A stretch of 64,000 nucleotides of DNA from positions 578,501 to 642,500 of the forward strand of contig NC_133233.1 in NCBI RefSeq assembly GCF_040436345.1, in the 5' to 3' direction. Of the stretch, positions 1 through 11,105 are shown in pieces. The position numbers were made by a program, and so were the translations under genes. Source of the stretch: Pagrus major. Its lineage: Eukaryota; Chordata; Actinopteri; Spariformes; Sparidae. Below the pieces are notes generated by a model, which did no database searches, was not told the DNA's origin, and saw only the letters and a program-made list of their open reading frames with translations. Each line of letters starts with the position of its first letter. The stretch's first letter is position 1.

Positions 1-144
1 ATAAATATTATGAATAATAAATGTGCATTACCTTGTCAAGGTTATCGACACCCCCTTTGTTGTGATTGTTTTCTGCAGCAGGCGATGTGGGGGCTTCTTC
101 AGAGGAAGAAGTAGCATGTTGGATCTATCACCTCATCATTATTT

Positions 145-430
145 CAAGTTCAAGTTCAAGTTACTTTATTAGTACCCAGAGGTAGATTTTGTTTGCAGAA
201 GAGTCCTCATACACACCTATCGAAAAAACAGAGGCACATATCACACATCATCCAACTTATGACAGTGGAAATTAAATATTGATATTGTATATTGTATAGT
301 ATATAAGATATTGAAGTAAACTAAAATACTAATAGTAAAAAGAAAATAAGTAAGTAAATAAAATAAATACAGCAAGGAGTAAATAAAAGCAGCAATAATC
401 ATCTGTGCAAAATACAGCTATGCATGGATT
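145..430 (-). repeat. LINE 3' tail remnant (L2/Rex1-like)
   Basis: A hexamer repeat (three CAAGTT units) next to TTTATT reads on the minus strand as AATAAA-type sequence followed by TTGAAC repeats, the usual 3' end of CR1/L2/Rex1-type fish LINEs. The AT-rich 250 bases that follow resemble a LINE 3' untranslated region, but no reading frame is left. The right limit is a guess. Confidence 0.4.
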
Positions 431-795
431 AAAGCAAAATAAAATCTTTTGACTGAAATGTATTGTCGAGCTGTAGCCAAGTCATATTCCCAATTTGTAA
501 TTTGTGAAACATGTTACAGGGCACGTTACTTGACACGTGCTTAAAAAATAAGATAAGATTTACAGCCTCACCCCACACCATTTTCTCTAATGCAGACATA
601 AAGTTTAAATATTTGACCAACAGTGTTTTACAGGAGGATGATCTGAACAGCTGTTCTATTCACACTTAAAAAAATTTTTTGTCTTTTCAATGTCATTTTC
701 AATCTATGAAATCAAACTGTCTTTACTCTTCCAAATAATCAACCATCTACAGAGCTTTTCAGTACGCTATTTTTCTACTTTTTCTCATCATCATA

Positions 796-826
<31 letters not shown>

Positions 827-838
827 AGTATTATTATT

Positions 839-869
<31 letters not shown>

Positions 870-1499
870 TTGTTTAAAGTGAGCCTCTTATCGTTTAACA
901 GAAAAATACATCATACAAGCAGCAATTTTTGCAGCCTTGTCAGTCTGATGGCGAGTTATCACCTTTCTGTCATCACTAACATACTGTTAATAATCAAAGA
1001 AGCTCTGAGGCTTTGTTCTATATGTTATAATACAAGATTTAAGCATTGAGCTACAATCAGGCAACATTCACATTATAAAGTTTCAGGGCGTTCCTGTAAC
1101 CATGGTAACTCACGGTGCCAGAGGGGAGGGAGAGATGCTGAATGAAGCCGTTTACACAGATACACTGCAGACAAAGTCCAGACTATAGTTGTTATTTCAC
1201 ACATGTAGCACACAACAGGAGACTCTCCATGTCAGACGAGTTCTCACGTGTTGACTAAACTCAAAAACTAATTGATAACGTAGCAGCGCAACGAGTCCTT
1301 GCTAGCTAAGCAGCTAAACTTTAGCACCGCTCCGTGTTGAGATCCCGCCCTGTGTGGTTCACTACACTGTCATTGGTCAGGCGTGCACACACTGTTAACG
1401 ATACCATTGGCTGTAGAGTGTGACAATCCATCAATAACAATCAGCCAACACTTGTTCTCCTCCGATCTACACTGATCTCATAAGTTGCCTCTGTGAAGT
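431..1499. other. Intergenic, no gene seen
   Basis: AT-rich DNA without a reading frame that looks coding. The only clear structure is the ATT/AAT microsatellite at about 793-870. The stretch 1080-1480 is less AT-rich and unlike its surroundings, but I recognise nothing in it. Confidence 0.5.
793..870. repeat. ATT/AAT microsatellite, self-complementary
   Basis: A run of ATT triplets switches to a run of AAT triplets near 840, so the locus can fold on itself as an AT-only hairpin. Confidence 0.9.
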
Positions 1500-1912
1500 T
1501 TGAATGATGGAAATCCGTCGTAGCGACGGAGAACTTTAATCCATGGCTATGACTTATTCCTCAGTGTAATGGCTGCAGGGACAAAACTGTTTTTGTGTCT
1601 TTTTGTACTACACCTAGGGATTGTAAACCTGCGCTCAGAGGGGAGAAGCTGAAACTCAGTGTGCAATGGATGGGAACTGTCATTTAAAATTGAACCACAT
1701 ATGTGCTGTAGCTGTTTTGTATACAAGGTCTCCACGTTGAGCTGAGGCTCACCAGTCAGCCTGCTAGACCACTTTACTATTTGGTTGAGTGAGCTTTTAT
1801 TTTTCAAAGAGAGGTTCCCAAACCAGGCTGCTAGTGCAAATAATAAAACTGATTCAATAAAAGCATGGTAAAAGAGTCATGATAGATTTGTCAATGTGGA
1901 AGCGACTCAATT
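1500..1912 (-). pseudogene. L2/Rex1-like LINE ORF2, C-terminal fragment
   Basis: Read on the minus strand, the segment gives the end of the reverse-transcriptase protein of CR1/L2/Rex1-type LINEs: a stretch like FYHAFIESVLLFALAAWF, then a basic region with LTGEPQLNVETLY, then the HPLHTEFQLLPSERRF and SFVPAAITL motifs typical of the C-terminus. The catalytic palm is absent, as expected for a 5'-truncated LINE copy. The second LINE fragment at 12.0-12.8 kb ends with the same motifs in another subfamily. The upstream neighbour is a piggyBac-like end, so the LINE may have landed in it. Confidence 0.6.
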
Positions 1913-2406
1913 TCCTCAAACAGAACAGGTGTCAATGCCCTTTTCCATGCTCTTTTCCACAACATGGTTAAAAATGAGCTCACAAGCCTCCTGTGCAGTA
2001 TAGCGCCTCTGCCTCCTCATTGTGCTGCCTGTCTCTCTCAGACTTAAATGTGAAATGCCCCAACACCTGTGAGAAAAGACCTTTTTTGTTGTTTTGTAAT
2101 AACCATTGCTTGACCCCACACATCAAACATCCAAGATCAAAGATGTTTTGGAAAGCAGTATGGTGTAACAATTTGCTCCATCGCACCACTTTGTGCTGCA
2201 GGGTCTTTTTGACCCCAGAGGACAATTATTAAGGACAAGTAATTCGATTGGACAATAATTCAATCAAATTATTTCAAATTTATTTCAATCATTAAGAGCA
2301 TAGTATCGGACAACCCCCATTATTTTCAGACCATTTGATGAATAAAAAACAAATTTTGACGGGAAAAAATTTAACTTGGGGTCAGAACCCCAGGACAACA
2401 CGAGGG
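1913..2406 (-). mobile_element. piggyBac-like element, 5' end and transposase N-terminus
   Basis: The plus-strand right edge is GACAACACGAGGG followed by TTAA at 2407-2410. On the minus strand this is a CCCTCGTGTTGTC terminus beside the TTAA target used by piggyBac elements. About 370 bases inside, the minus strand has a short open frame starting MRRQRRYTAQEACELI, which resembles the beginning of fish piggyBac transposases. The remainder of the transposase is missing, and a LINE fragment abuts. The terminus and TTAA are seen directly; the protein assignment is by resemblance. Confidence 0.5.
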
Positions 2407-2410
2407 TTAA

Positions 2411-2457
2411 GGTACGTATGAATTGTTGTTTTAAGTTTTTAAGGTAAGTATAAATTG
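2411..2457 (+). repeat. 33-bp direct repeat units with 5' splice-site consensus (left part)
   Basis: Two units of roughly 33 bp (AAGGTACGTATG then AAGGTAAGTATA, separated by a T-rich spacer) contain near-perfect complements to U1 snRNA. The array is interrupted by the hAT copy at 2458-3519 and resumes at 3528. A related pair of units lies at 15,141-15,190. Confidence 0.6.
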
Positions 2458-3519
2458 TGGGGCTGGGACTTTATCACATTAATTACGATTAATTAATTAC
2501 AGAAAAAATAACGCGACAAAAAAAATAACGCATTTAATCGCAATTTATTTTTGCACTCCAAACAGCGTGGAACATTGCTCGTTGCACAAGTTCTGGCAAA
2601 CCCGTAATACCGATGCACAGGACACAACACAAGAAATGGAAACCGATGAGAAGTCGTTGCTGGGTTCAGTGGGTGGAAATTTTAGTTTTAAAAAACTACC
2701 AGGTGGAAACCTGGATAAAAGCCCAGTTGTGTGCAAATTGTGCAAGAAAGAATTTGCCTATCACCAGAGCACTTCCAGCCTCCGCTACCACCTCAATGCC
2801 AAACATGTTGCAGCTAGCACAGACAACACTCCTAGTTCAAGCAGGCAGTGTCGCCAATCCACACTCGACAAGATAACAGGGTTCAGAGCCAAAATGAGTA
2901 AGTCCACGAATGACAAATTAACAAACGCACTGGCGAAGTGGATTGCAGTGGACTGTCAGCCACTCTCGGTGGTAGACAGGTAGGGACTGTCATCAGTTGA
3001 TGGATCATTTTTGTTTCTGTGTTGTTTTTCAAAACCATTTATGGTAGAAAGGGCACTTTATGTTTAACTGTTGGACTGTTTATTTTATGCCAAGGATATT
3101 ATTCTAACTATTTTGCAATGTTAGTACAGTACATTCCAGAAAAGTGGAAACCTAAGTTCTGTTTTTTATTTTAATAAACAAAAACAAATGTCTTTAAGAC
3201 ATAGAAAGTTTACAAAAAGTCCTGAAAAAGCTTGAATACAGCTAACTTGAATTTAAGTTTGTGCCTTGTGAATAATGCAATCATAATATTCTTTGTTCAT
3301 ATTGCACTTTATGTTAACACTCAGTGGTGAAAATAAACACGATTTTGTTGTTTAAGCTCATTTATGTGTCTATTCATTGATTCAGTCATATACCAAAATC
3401 CATTTAAATTTAAAAATTTTGCTTCCTGTGTCAAATATTGATATGCGATTAATTGAGATTAATTAATTACAAAGCCTCTAATTAATTAGATTATTTTTTC
3501 TAATCGAGTCCCACCACTA
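2458..3519 (+). mobile_element. hAT element (ZBED type), internally deleted, 8-bp target duplication
   Basis: The copy is flanked by the identical 8-mer ATAAATTG (2450-2457 and 3520-3527), the target size used by hAT transposases. Terminal sequences TGGGGCTGGGACT and AGTCCCACCACTA form imperfect inverted repeats. It keeps only the N-terminal BED-finger exon of the transposase, followed by about 500 bases of AT-rich non-coding 3' DNA. With no DDE catalytic core it is non-autonomous. The perfect duplication argues for a fairly recent insertion. Confidence 0.85.
2567..2983 (+). pseudogene. BED-type zinc-finger N-terminus of a ZBED/hAT transposase
   Basis: The frame encodes a DNA-binding BED finger: CKLCKKEF, then LRYHLNAKH give the Cys2-His2 set about 45-75 residues in. 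A segment KLTNALAKWIAVDCQPLSVV follows, which in ZBED1-like transposases leads into the catalytic domain. A stop codon comes directly after VVDR, where homologues continue, and nothing of the DDE core or C-terminal dimerisation region is present. The true start may lie upstream, because the first codon in frame is GTG rather than ATG. Confidence 0.7.
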
Positions 3520-3590
3520 ATAAATTGTTGTTTTAACTTTTTAAGGTAAGTATGAAGTGTTGTTTTTAACTTTTATGGTAAGTATGAACA
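3520..3590 (+). repeat. 33-bp direct repeat units with 5' splice-site consensus (right part)
   Basis: The array split by the hAT insertion continues here with two more units holding AAGGTAAGTATG and TGGTAAGTATG. Confidence 0.6.
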
Positions 3591-3755
3591 GAGTATGCAA
3601 GGTTAAAATCTCATATCGAGCAGGCTCTACAAATAACCTGCACAGGCACATTAGAACTGTACATTCATCAGTGCAGTTGGAAGTGAACCTGCTACTAATG
3701 AAAGTGCCAGTTTGTCTGCTGCATCTGTTGCTGCTGCTGCAGTTGTAACCCAGCT
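3590..3755 (+). pseudogene. Second, unrelated BED-finger fragment
   Basis: A short frame has a partial zinc finger of the BED kind: CKVKISYRAGSTNNLHRHIR followed by TVHSS. The first Cys pair is damaged, with only one Cys recognisable. Its sequence differs from the finger in the hAT at 2458-3519, so it comes from another hAT family. No ends were identified. Confidence 0.45.
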
Positions 3756-4149
3756 GTAGTTTCAGTCAGCTGATGTTTTCAGTTAGTATCGTTTTGTGTA
3801 GTGCCCTTTAGACGGTGTCATATTACGACAGTGTTACGACAGCCAATAGTATGATGCTTCTGGTAGGGATCGTGGGCCCAGTAGATCATTATTGCTGTGT
3901 ATTGACGTGTGTCCTGCTCATCAGTGCTCTGTATTAGCCTGACTTCATTTATAAATACAATGTTTCCTTGCTAGTGGGTCATTATTGGAGCAGAGACTGC
4001 TTTTAATGTGGCTACTGGGAGAACAGCTGCCGCCTGCCATCTCTTGGACCCGTCTGATATTTTCAGGCAAAACATCACATTGCACTTCACATATAGAGCT
4101 CTATATAACTTATTTTTTGCTGGCCAGTACTAAACATATTTTTTTTTGC
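3756..4149. other. Unassigned DNA
   Basis: No supported coding frame, terminal repeat or simple repeat. It may be the non-coding remainder of the BED-finger element to its left. Confidence 0.4.
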
Positions 4150-4570
4150 TAACGACAATTAAAAGGACAAACAAAGGCTTCCTTTCATTTTGAATTGAAG
4201 ACCGTCCGGTATTGAATTATTCTCATGGGTTGAGAAAGGGACTCCCAATTCAAACAGACAAGGAGCATCTTGTCCGGTGCCTTTGTAAAGAGTAAAAATA
4301 ATAATTTCATTGTTTATAGAGAATGTAAACAATCATTTGTTTTCAGAAAAGAAAGAAAGAAAGAGGGAAATATATTTGTGTTTTATTTTTATTTTAATCC
4401 ATTTATAAAGAGTTAAGGTCATACAGTTGTGGTTGTATGTTGATGGTAATGTGTATTTCTATGGTTTCCACTTCTAGCATTTGTAGCATTTCAGTTCAGA
4501 AATTGAAAATTGTGAATAAAACCGGATAGGTAGTAAACTGCTACCATAACCCTGGATAAATTCCACTTAG
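4150..4570 (+). repeat. Gypsy 3'-end/LTR fragment, same family as at 16.7 kb
   Basis: The segment matches 16,705-16,985 in inverted orientation over several blocks: CTTTCATTTTGA, AATGTAAACAATCATTTGTTT, an A+G-rich AAAGAAAGAAAGAGGGAAAT block, and a CATACAGTTGTGGTTGT block. At 16.7 kb these blocks lie directly downstream of a Gypsy integrase, so the segment here is the 3' end and part of the LTR of a second copy whose coding part is lost. Confidence 0.55.
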
Positions 4571-5070
4571 TGGTTACACAGTGTTTACACTACACCACCA
4601 CAACCCAGAGCTCTATAAGACAGTTTGTGCAAAAGGCTATGTACTTAAAAAAATATTTTTTGTAGCACTCTGTTCCATGTTGAGTATAATAAGCCATATA
4701 CATAATAAATCACCCATTCTTGAGAATTGTGACAAAACCTTTTTTTTTTTTTTTTAAAGGGGACATATTATGCAAAACTCACTTTTTCCTTGCTTTAGTA
4801 TGTATATTTGCGTATCCGGAGTGCCTCCCCACCCCTTAAGCATGATTTTTCGACAACTAAGTCAATATTTCGTAAACTACTGGAGTCAGGGATTGGGTCT
4901 CTAAACGAGCCGTTTGGATTTCGACTGGATTGTGACGTCACAATCCGGTCTTTTGCATACTCCAGTCCTGGCGCTGGCTATCTCCTCCCACACTTGGCCA
5001 GCTACCTGGACGAGGATCCGCCATTTTTCTCGTTCTCGCTTAACTTCTACGGGACAGCCTGACCGCTACC

Positions 5071-5345
5071 ATGTACAACCCGAAAGCCGAGCACTGCTGC
5101 TCTGTCGTCGGATGCACGGATCCTCCTGTTTCGCTACATGGCCTCCCTATCAAAGAGGATATCAGAGCGAAGCGGCTACATTTTGTTTATCAGGGAAACG
5201 TCCCAGCTTCAGTGAGCAAAGCGTTACGGTCTGTGCCAGTCACTTCACGTCGGACTGCTTCAGCAACCAGGGTCAGGACTGGACGCTGGACTGGCAACAA
5301 GATTGTCCCTTAAAAGATGGATCCATACCCACTGTCAATGATGGA
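5071..5345 (+). pseudogene. THAP zinc-finger fragment, frameshifted
   Basis: The first half (start MYNPKAEHCCSVVGC, then SLHGLPIKED) is the C2-type beginning of a THAP finger, and the second half (VCASHFTSDCF, then LKDGSIPTVND) is its CxxHF end. The halves lie in different frames, so there is a 1-base indel near 5,215-5,230. THAP fingers bind DNA at the N-terminus of Kolobok and P-element transposases. The sequence ends at a plausible donor (CTGTAAGTATT), so this may have been exon 1. Confidence 0.65.
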
Positions 5346-5574
5346 ACTGTAAGTATTTAAAAAACAGTGTAGTTTGTGTTACTTTGGCCGTTTAGCACAT
5401 GAGCTAACGCTAACGCTAATGCTAACACTAACGCTAACCGTCGATGTAAATATGAGGCTAACGTGAAGTTATCAACGTTGGGCTTACTGGCCGTAGGATT
5501 CACGATTTGTCATATCAGCACTCTTTTAAAACATGACAGTGAATTGAGAAAATGAATTAGGATATTGAGATTTT

Positions 5575-5870
5575 ATCGCTTCTAACCGGCCGGTGAACCA
5601 CTGCTCGGCCGTAAACAAGCAGAGGAGATTGTATGAAATCGTCTCGGTTGTTAGCGGACGGTGAGGTACTGTTCCTCCGTGAACACGCAGAGGAGACGGG
5701 GTGAAATGTCTCGGTTGTTAGCGGACGGTGAGGTACTGTTCCTCCGTGAACAAGCACAGGAGACGGGGTGAAATGTCTCGGTTGTTAGCGGACGGGGAGG
5801 TACTGTTCCTCCGTGAACACGCAGAGGAGACGGGGTGAAATGTCTCAGTTGTTCGCGGATGGTGAGCTAC
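5575..5870 (+). repeat. 67-bp tandem repeat, about four units
   Basis: Units begin CGGTTGTTAGCGGACGG and end GGGGTGAAATGTCT. The first and last units are diverged and the middle ones nearly identical, a pattern of local unit duplication inside the THAP element. Confidence 0.85.
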
Positions 5871-6303
5871 ATTAATTCATTAGCATGTTGTGCTAAAGGA
5901 CAGTGACCTGCACGTTACCTTCAGTCAAGCAATCACTACTTTGTTTTGGAGCCGGAGACAGGGGTTAGCTGCTACATGTCTGCTGTGCTACTATCAGTTA
6001 TATGCAGGCATGGACACAGAAAAGTTGCTTCGCAAATGTGTATAGCTCATTGCCATGGTCACGCAATGCTGTCCTCACGTCTTCCACCCGGCAGGAAGAG
6101 GTGGGCGGCGCACGCGGTAGCTCATTAGCATAAAAGGGAAAGTCACTCAAACCTGCCGCTTAAAACAGGGCTGTGAAACTGGTGTGTAAACACCCCTGCC
6201 GTGCTCAATCCTTCGGTTTTTTCGACCAAAGCATGTTACTATCATTCCATTTAGACATCAAGGAACCATGTCAACAAGCAGAAATGAGCATAATATGTCA
6301 CCT

Positions 6304-7087
6304 TTAAATTATTTTAACCTTCAATCATGCTTGGAAGATATATTTTAAAAGATCAAAGTCTTGGCTATTAAACCTTGTAATGGGCCAACCACCCAGTGAT
6401 TTAATTTTTTCTTAAATAGCATTTTTTGCAGCTGAGGACTTGAACTTTGTCAACTCCGTCAGGCACACAAAAAGTCATAGTATTATAATATAAAACATTA
6501 AGGAAATGTTTAATGATTTTTGTTGTATTAAATACAAGATGATTTAATTAGCTGTATAATCAAAACGTTTAATATTTTCTTATTCAAGAAATAAATACCA
6601 TTATAATGTTGCCAACTTACAATTTTTGTTAATAATGTCATTTGTCTTCGTGATAAACAACATATAATATAATTTATAACACAAAGGACACACATTAGGT
6701 GTACCAAAGACACTTTTTATTGACATGAACTCATTTTATAAACCATTATGAACATATATTTCATGAATATCACAGAAAAAGTCCGTCTGACGGAGGTGAC
6801 TTCTCTATGACGGAGTTGACAGCCAACTGACGGAGTTGACGTCATATGAAACATAATAGTACACAAACCTTAAAAACTGGAAGCACACAGAAAGCCATTC
6901 CAAACATGAATCTTCTCTTTTTGATTGTTTCAGATTTTGACTTGAAATCAGCTAATTCATCGATACCTTAAAAAAATCTGAGAAGATTGAGAAACTTTGT
7001 AACCAAACTGATCAACTTTCAAACTAAATAACAATAACTGTGAAAGACCTATTTTCCCCTGAATTAAACAGCCACCATTTATTACAA
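6304..7087. other. No gene; repeated GACGGAGTTGAC motif
   Basis: AT-rich, no convincing frame. The 12-mer GACGGAGTTGAC (or one mismatch) occurs at about 6787, 6808 and 6827, and its inverse complement at 6449-6462. It could be subterminal or internal repeats of an element that I cannot name. Confidence 0.4.
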
Positions 7088-7366
7088 CTAGGGATGGGAC
7101 GACATATCTAAATTCAATATTGCAATACAAAAATGTAAGGACATGTATAGGTCAGAAAATTGGGGATGCAGGAATTCCACTCTCACATCCTGGTTTTCAC
7201 CATCCACAGAAACAGCTCTGGCCAACCACCAGTGCTCTTCATAAACTACTGCCATCCAGTCCCCAGGTTTAATACTCTCAGCAGTTATTCCTGTGGATGT
7301 GCCCTCAGGGCCTGATGGTGGCTCTTCTTCCATTTCCACCAGAAGTTGTGCAAAAGGTCTTAACAC
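7088..7366 (-). pseudogene. Fragment of a transposon-associated protein C-terminus
   Basis: The minus-strand frame contains KPGDWMAVVYEEHWWLARAV followed by VRVEFLHPQ, the kind of small beta-barrel segment seen near the C-terminus of several uncharacterised fish transposon proteins. I cannot name the family. It ends where a hAT terminus starts at 7371. Confidence 0.3.
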
Positions 7367-7370
7367 ACAT

Positions 7371-7700
7371 CAGTCCCTCCAGAAAAACACGATTATGCGA
7401 TCGCATAATTCAACGCATAATCAGCCAAAGTCCGCACATTTATGCAGGGGCCGCATTTTTTTCAAAGACACCACACTTTGGCCGCATAAATCGCCAATTT
7501 CCGCGCAAAATGCACAAAATATGCGGGGCTTGCATGATTTCATAATCCCCACATTTTCGTTGAAAAAAAGTCACATACATCTTCGCAGAAAGTTGAAAAA
7601 TGTTGCGTTTACTTCACACAAGAGCAGCCATTTTCCTCCTGTTGCCTTGGGAACGTTATGAAGTGAAGTCATTGGAAAGCTGAGAACTTAATTATTCCCA
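7371..7700 (+). mobile_element. hAT-type terminus (CAGTCCCTCC)
   Basis: The edge CAGTCCCTCCAGAAAAACACG is followed by GCATAA-rich and CCGCA-rich DNA, characteristic of the 5' ends of a fish hAT family. No partner terminus was found, so the copy is truncated. The right limit is approximate. Confidence 0.5.
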
Positions 7701-7754
7701 GCACTTTCTGTGATGTAGTATGCTTGCTTACCATAGGAAGTCATTAGAAATTAC

Positions 7755-9460
7755 TAGGTCTAATAATACTAATATTATCAGCTGAGCTCCGAGTGCAAAT
7801 AAAGCCAATTGGTCGGGGTGAATCAGGTTGGTCATCACCTTATCTAACCTTACAGCTAGAATCTTAGCAAGAATTTTACTGTCACAGCCAATCAAACTGA
7901 TTGGTCTATAGCTTCTACAGTCTCAGACAGTGTGGGGGGTAGGCTGCCCTTATCCAGTGCTTCACTATACATTTGCAGAAGTAGAGGGGAGAGTTCCTCA
8001 GCATACACCTTAAAAAATTCTGCTGTGAAGCCGCCCAGGCCTGGCGCCTTGCTAGATGGAAGGCCTCTAATAACATCCACAATCTCCTCCCTAGTGATTG
8101 GCGCGTCAAGCAAATCTACCTGGTCCACTGATAAGGTGGGGAGAGTGAGGGAGGTCAGAAATGCATGCATCTCTTGCTGGTCAACTTGCGTTTCTGACGA
8201 GTAAAGCGTTGCCTAAAACTCTCTGAATATCTTATTTATCTCTTTGGGATCACGCGTAACAGCACCACCTTCTGTCCTAATTGCTGCTATTGTGCTCTGA
8301 GACTCTCTCTGTTTAATCTAGCCAGCAATCTTCCTGCTTTGTCGCCCTCTTCTAAGTATTTTTGCCTAGCTCTGAAAAGAGAGAACTCTGCCTTCTGAGT
8401 CAGAATGGAGTTAAGTTCATATTTTAGTCTGGTCAGATTAGTGAGATTTGAGGGGGTCATATTTTGCTTAAATACAGCTTCAGCGGCATAAATCTCCTTC
8501 TCCAAATCAAGTTGTTTTGTTATGTTAGATTTCTTTTTGAAAGAAGCACGTTGTATTACATGACCTCTAATAAAGGCCTTGAACGCTTCCCATTCCACAC
8601 CAGCAGATGGTGCTGACGCCAAATTAGTTTCTATAAAAAGATTAATTTGAGTCCTTAAAGATTCTTTGAAACTTAGGTCAAGCAAAAGGCTGGAATTGAG
8701 CCTCCACCTGGGGGACTTAGGGGTATTGCAAAAAGGGGTTACACAAAGAAACACAGGAACATGATCCGAGAGGAGAATGCTACCGATAGAGCTAGATACT
8801 ATGGAGGCGATACCAAATCCAGAAACAAAAAAATAATCGATCCTAGAAAATGTATTGTGACGCGGGGAATAGAAAGTATAATCTCTTGTGGTTGGGTTTA
8901 ATAACCGCCAGACATCAACTAGATCAGAAGCTTTGCCCATTTTGTGCATAATGGAGGCTGATTTGCATTGACGCTGTGATGGGGTGCTACGATCCAATGT
9001 TATCCATAACCTGATTAAAGTCACTCCCCATCAAAATCGGGTAGTCTCCCATATCTTTGAGTTTACACTTTAGTTGCCCAAAGAATGTGGGATCATCAAT
9101 ATTAGGGGCGTAAACATTAGCTAATATTACATTATGGCCCTGAAATCTCAGCGAGAAGTAACAAAACCCATCCAGCATCATCAATACTTTCCCTAATACA
9201 TTTGAATTGCATTTGTTTGTTGGACTAGAATTGCTACCCCCCTGCTATGACCATTCCAGCACGAGGCGGAGACATGACCAACCCAATCTCTGCAAAGCTT
9301 TCTAGATTCCTGAGTTAATAAGTGAGTCTCCTGCAGAAATGCTATATCACATCTTTTCGGCTTAATAAATGTTATGACTTTTTTCCTTTTGATAGGGTGG
9401 TTAAGACCTTGCACGTTCCATGTCATTAGTTTCAAGGTCCTTCCTTTATCAGCCTGCATC
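7755..9460 (-). pseudogene. LINE ORF2: endonuclease and partial reverse transcriptase
   Basis: From the start, TWNVQGLNHPIKRKK, then LQETHL and SRGVAILV mark the APE-type endonuclease, which nicks target DNA. NVYAPN, SDFNQVMDN, RIDYFF and SDHVP complete it. After a linker the RT begins with SSKAPGLGGFTAEFFKVY. Frameshifts lie near 9,190, 9,010 and 8,210-8,290. The sequence ends in the fingers of RT, well before the catalytic YxDD, so the protein cannot prime or copy RNA. Confidence 0.85.
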
Positions 9461-10331
9461 ATTAGATTGGAGTAGGTCCTAGCAACCGATGCATGTAGGG
9501 GATGTAACCTATCATTAGGAACCACCATCACTGAGCAACAAGCATCATGTACATGGGCAGGAAAAGAATTGGGAAAAAAAGAAAAAGAAAAAAAGAAAAC
9601 AATATGACAGGAAAAAAAAGACGTGTATACATACTGATACATGGTGACCGTGAACTGTCGTCACCTGCAGGTGCTCAAAAAGCACCAAACCTAACACACA
9701 AAAAACTTGGTCCGTGACTTTGAACAGTCTAACAGCTCGCGAAGAGGGCAGTCATGCAGCTTTAATTATGTAGCTACAAATTAGTAAGGGCTACATCAGT
9801 ACAAGAACTGTGTAACGGTCATAAGCAATAAATAGTCAAATATAACCAAAATACTTGAACAAGTTAGTTTTAAGTATCTCTCCACTCATCTAGTAATGTC
9901 TATCTGAGGCATATGTCTCCCCATTAAGCCCTTATCAGCTCTGGGTTGGTCTATAGTGCTAATGGAAATGGTGGGAAGGAGCGGAAGAAGACAAAACAAA
10001 ACAAATGTATTTCTCCACCCCAAAAACAGGTGAAATAATAAGTGGGTGAGTAATAAAATAAAGGTACACCAGTAAGTTCAGGGAGTGACATACATTACAG
10101 ATATGCTCCCCCTACTATAGCAACTCTAATGCCAACAGTATAGACAAATAACAATCTGAATCAGAGCACAACCAAAAATGATAGGTATAATAAAAGCCAT
10201 AATGCCTCCATCCAAAATAGTAAATGAAATATCTCTTTCATATTCAGATGTGTTTAACAGTGTAAATGAGAGACGTGTACAGTTCAACTGGATGGTTCTA
10301 GGTAACTTAAGGACAGAATATGAATATGCTT

Positions 10332-11105
10332 TCACGGGGGCAGAGAGCGAATGAATTCCAGTGCTTTTTTGGGGTCTGTGAACTCACGTCTACCGTCCAC
10401 CGTCCTCAGGGAGAGCACAGCTGGATACATCATGGAGAACTTGATCCGACGCTCGTGAAGCAGGCATTTGCATTGATTGAAAGAAGCCTGTTTCTCGGTG
10501 ACAAGTTTGGAGTAGTCAGGAAAGACCATGATGTGATGCTTGTCCCAGTGCACCTTTCCCATCTTCCGCGCAGCTTCAGCGATCCGTTCCCTGTCCTGGA
10601 ATCTCAGGAAACGAGCAAGGATCGGTCTAGGGGGCTGGCCGTCAGGTCTGCATCTGGCAAGGGTCCGGTGCGCGCGGTCAATTTTGAGGTCCCCCTGAAA
10701 ATCAATGTTCAGCATCTGTGGGATAACTTTGCGTAGAAACACGAGTGTGTCCGGGCCCTCGCATCCCTGCAGGAAACCAACAAAGCGCAGATTGTTCCGC
10801 CAGCTCCTATTTTCCAGGTCGTCCAGCTTCTGTCGCAAGATTTCCACCTCAGTTTGAGTGGCGGGAGGATTAGTTTCTAGCGCCTGATGAGCGTCTTCAA
10901 GGAAATCTATGCGAGACTCAACATTGTTCAGGCGTGTAGCAATGTCAGACAGCTTGGCCTCCACAGCCCGAGTTGCTGACTGAATGGCATTAAGCTTGCG
11001 CTCTTGAGACTCTGAGGTTTCTTTTAAAAGTGCATAGATGCTCGATATGTCCTTAACCATCTGGTTGGGGGGGGTAGCTCTGTCGCTGGGAGTTTTGGAG
11101 GGCAA
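10332..11105 (-). pseudogene. LINE ORF1 protein (L1 transposase-22 type), start codon region damaged
   Basis: ORF1 proteins coat LINE RNA and act as nucleic-acid chaperones. The first 90 residues or so predict a coiled coil (LSDIATRLNNVESRIDFLED). LDDLENRSWRNNLRFVGF then opens the RRM-like domain, followed by IDRAHRTL and RPILARFLRFQDRERI, and the C-terminal domain ends FTDPKKALEFIRSLPP. The frame from 11,105 is open, but upstream in the same frame a better start (MPGQQQKPAI at about 11,220) is followed by a TGA, so the original N-terminus is interrupted. Confidence 0.85.

Larger units (their letters stand above)
4758..6303 (+). mobile_element. TTAA-flanked element with THAP domain (Kolobok-like)
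   Basis: TTAA lies on both sides (4754-4757 and 6304-6307). The 16-bp ends AGGGGACATATTATGC and GCATAATATGTCACCT are inverted repeats with one mismatch. TTAA targets plus a THAP zinc finger point to Kolobok-like cut-and-paste elements. At about 1.55 kb it is too short for a full transposase, and it carries a 67-bp tandem repeat at 5575-5870. It is flanked by the poly(T) run at 4739-4755. Confidence 0.75.

Noticed and set aside
1080..1480. CpG-rich host promoter
   Set aside because: Only mildly GC-richer than its flanks, no nearby first exon on either strand.
10320..10736. 138-codon plus-strand frame
   Set aside because: Lies antisense to the LINE ORF1 protein, which has the recognisable domains.
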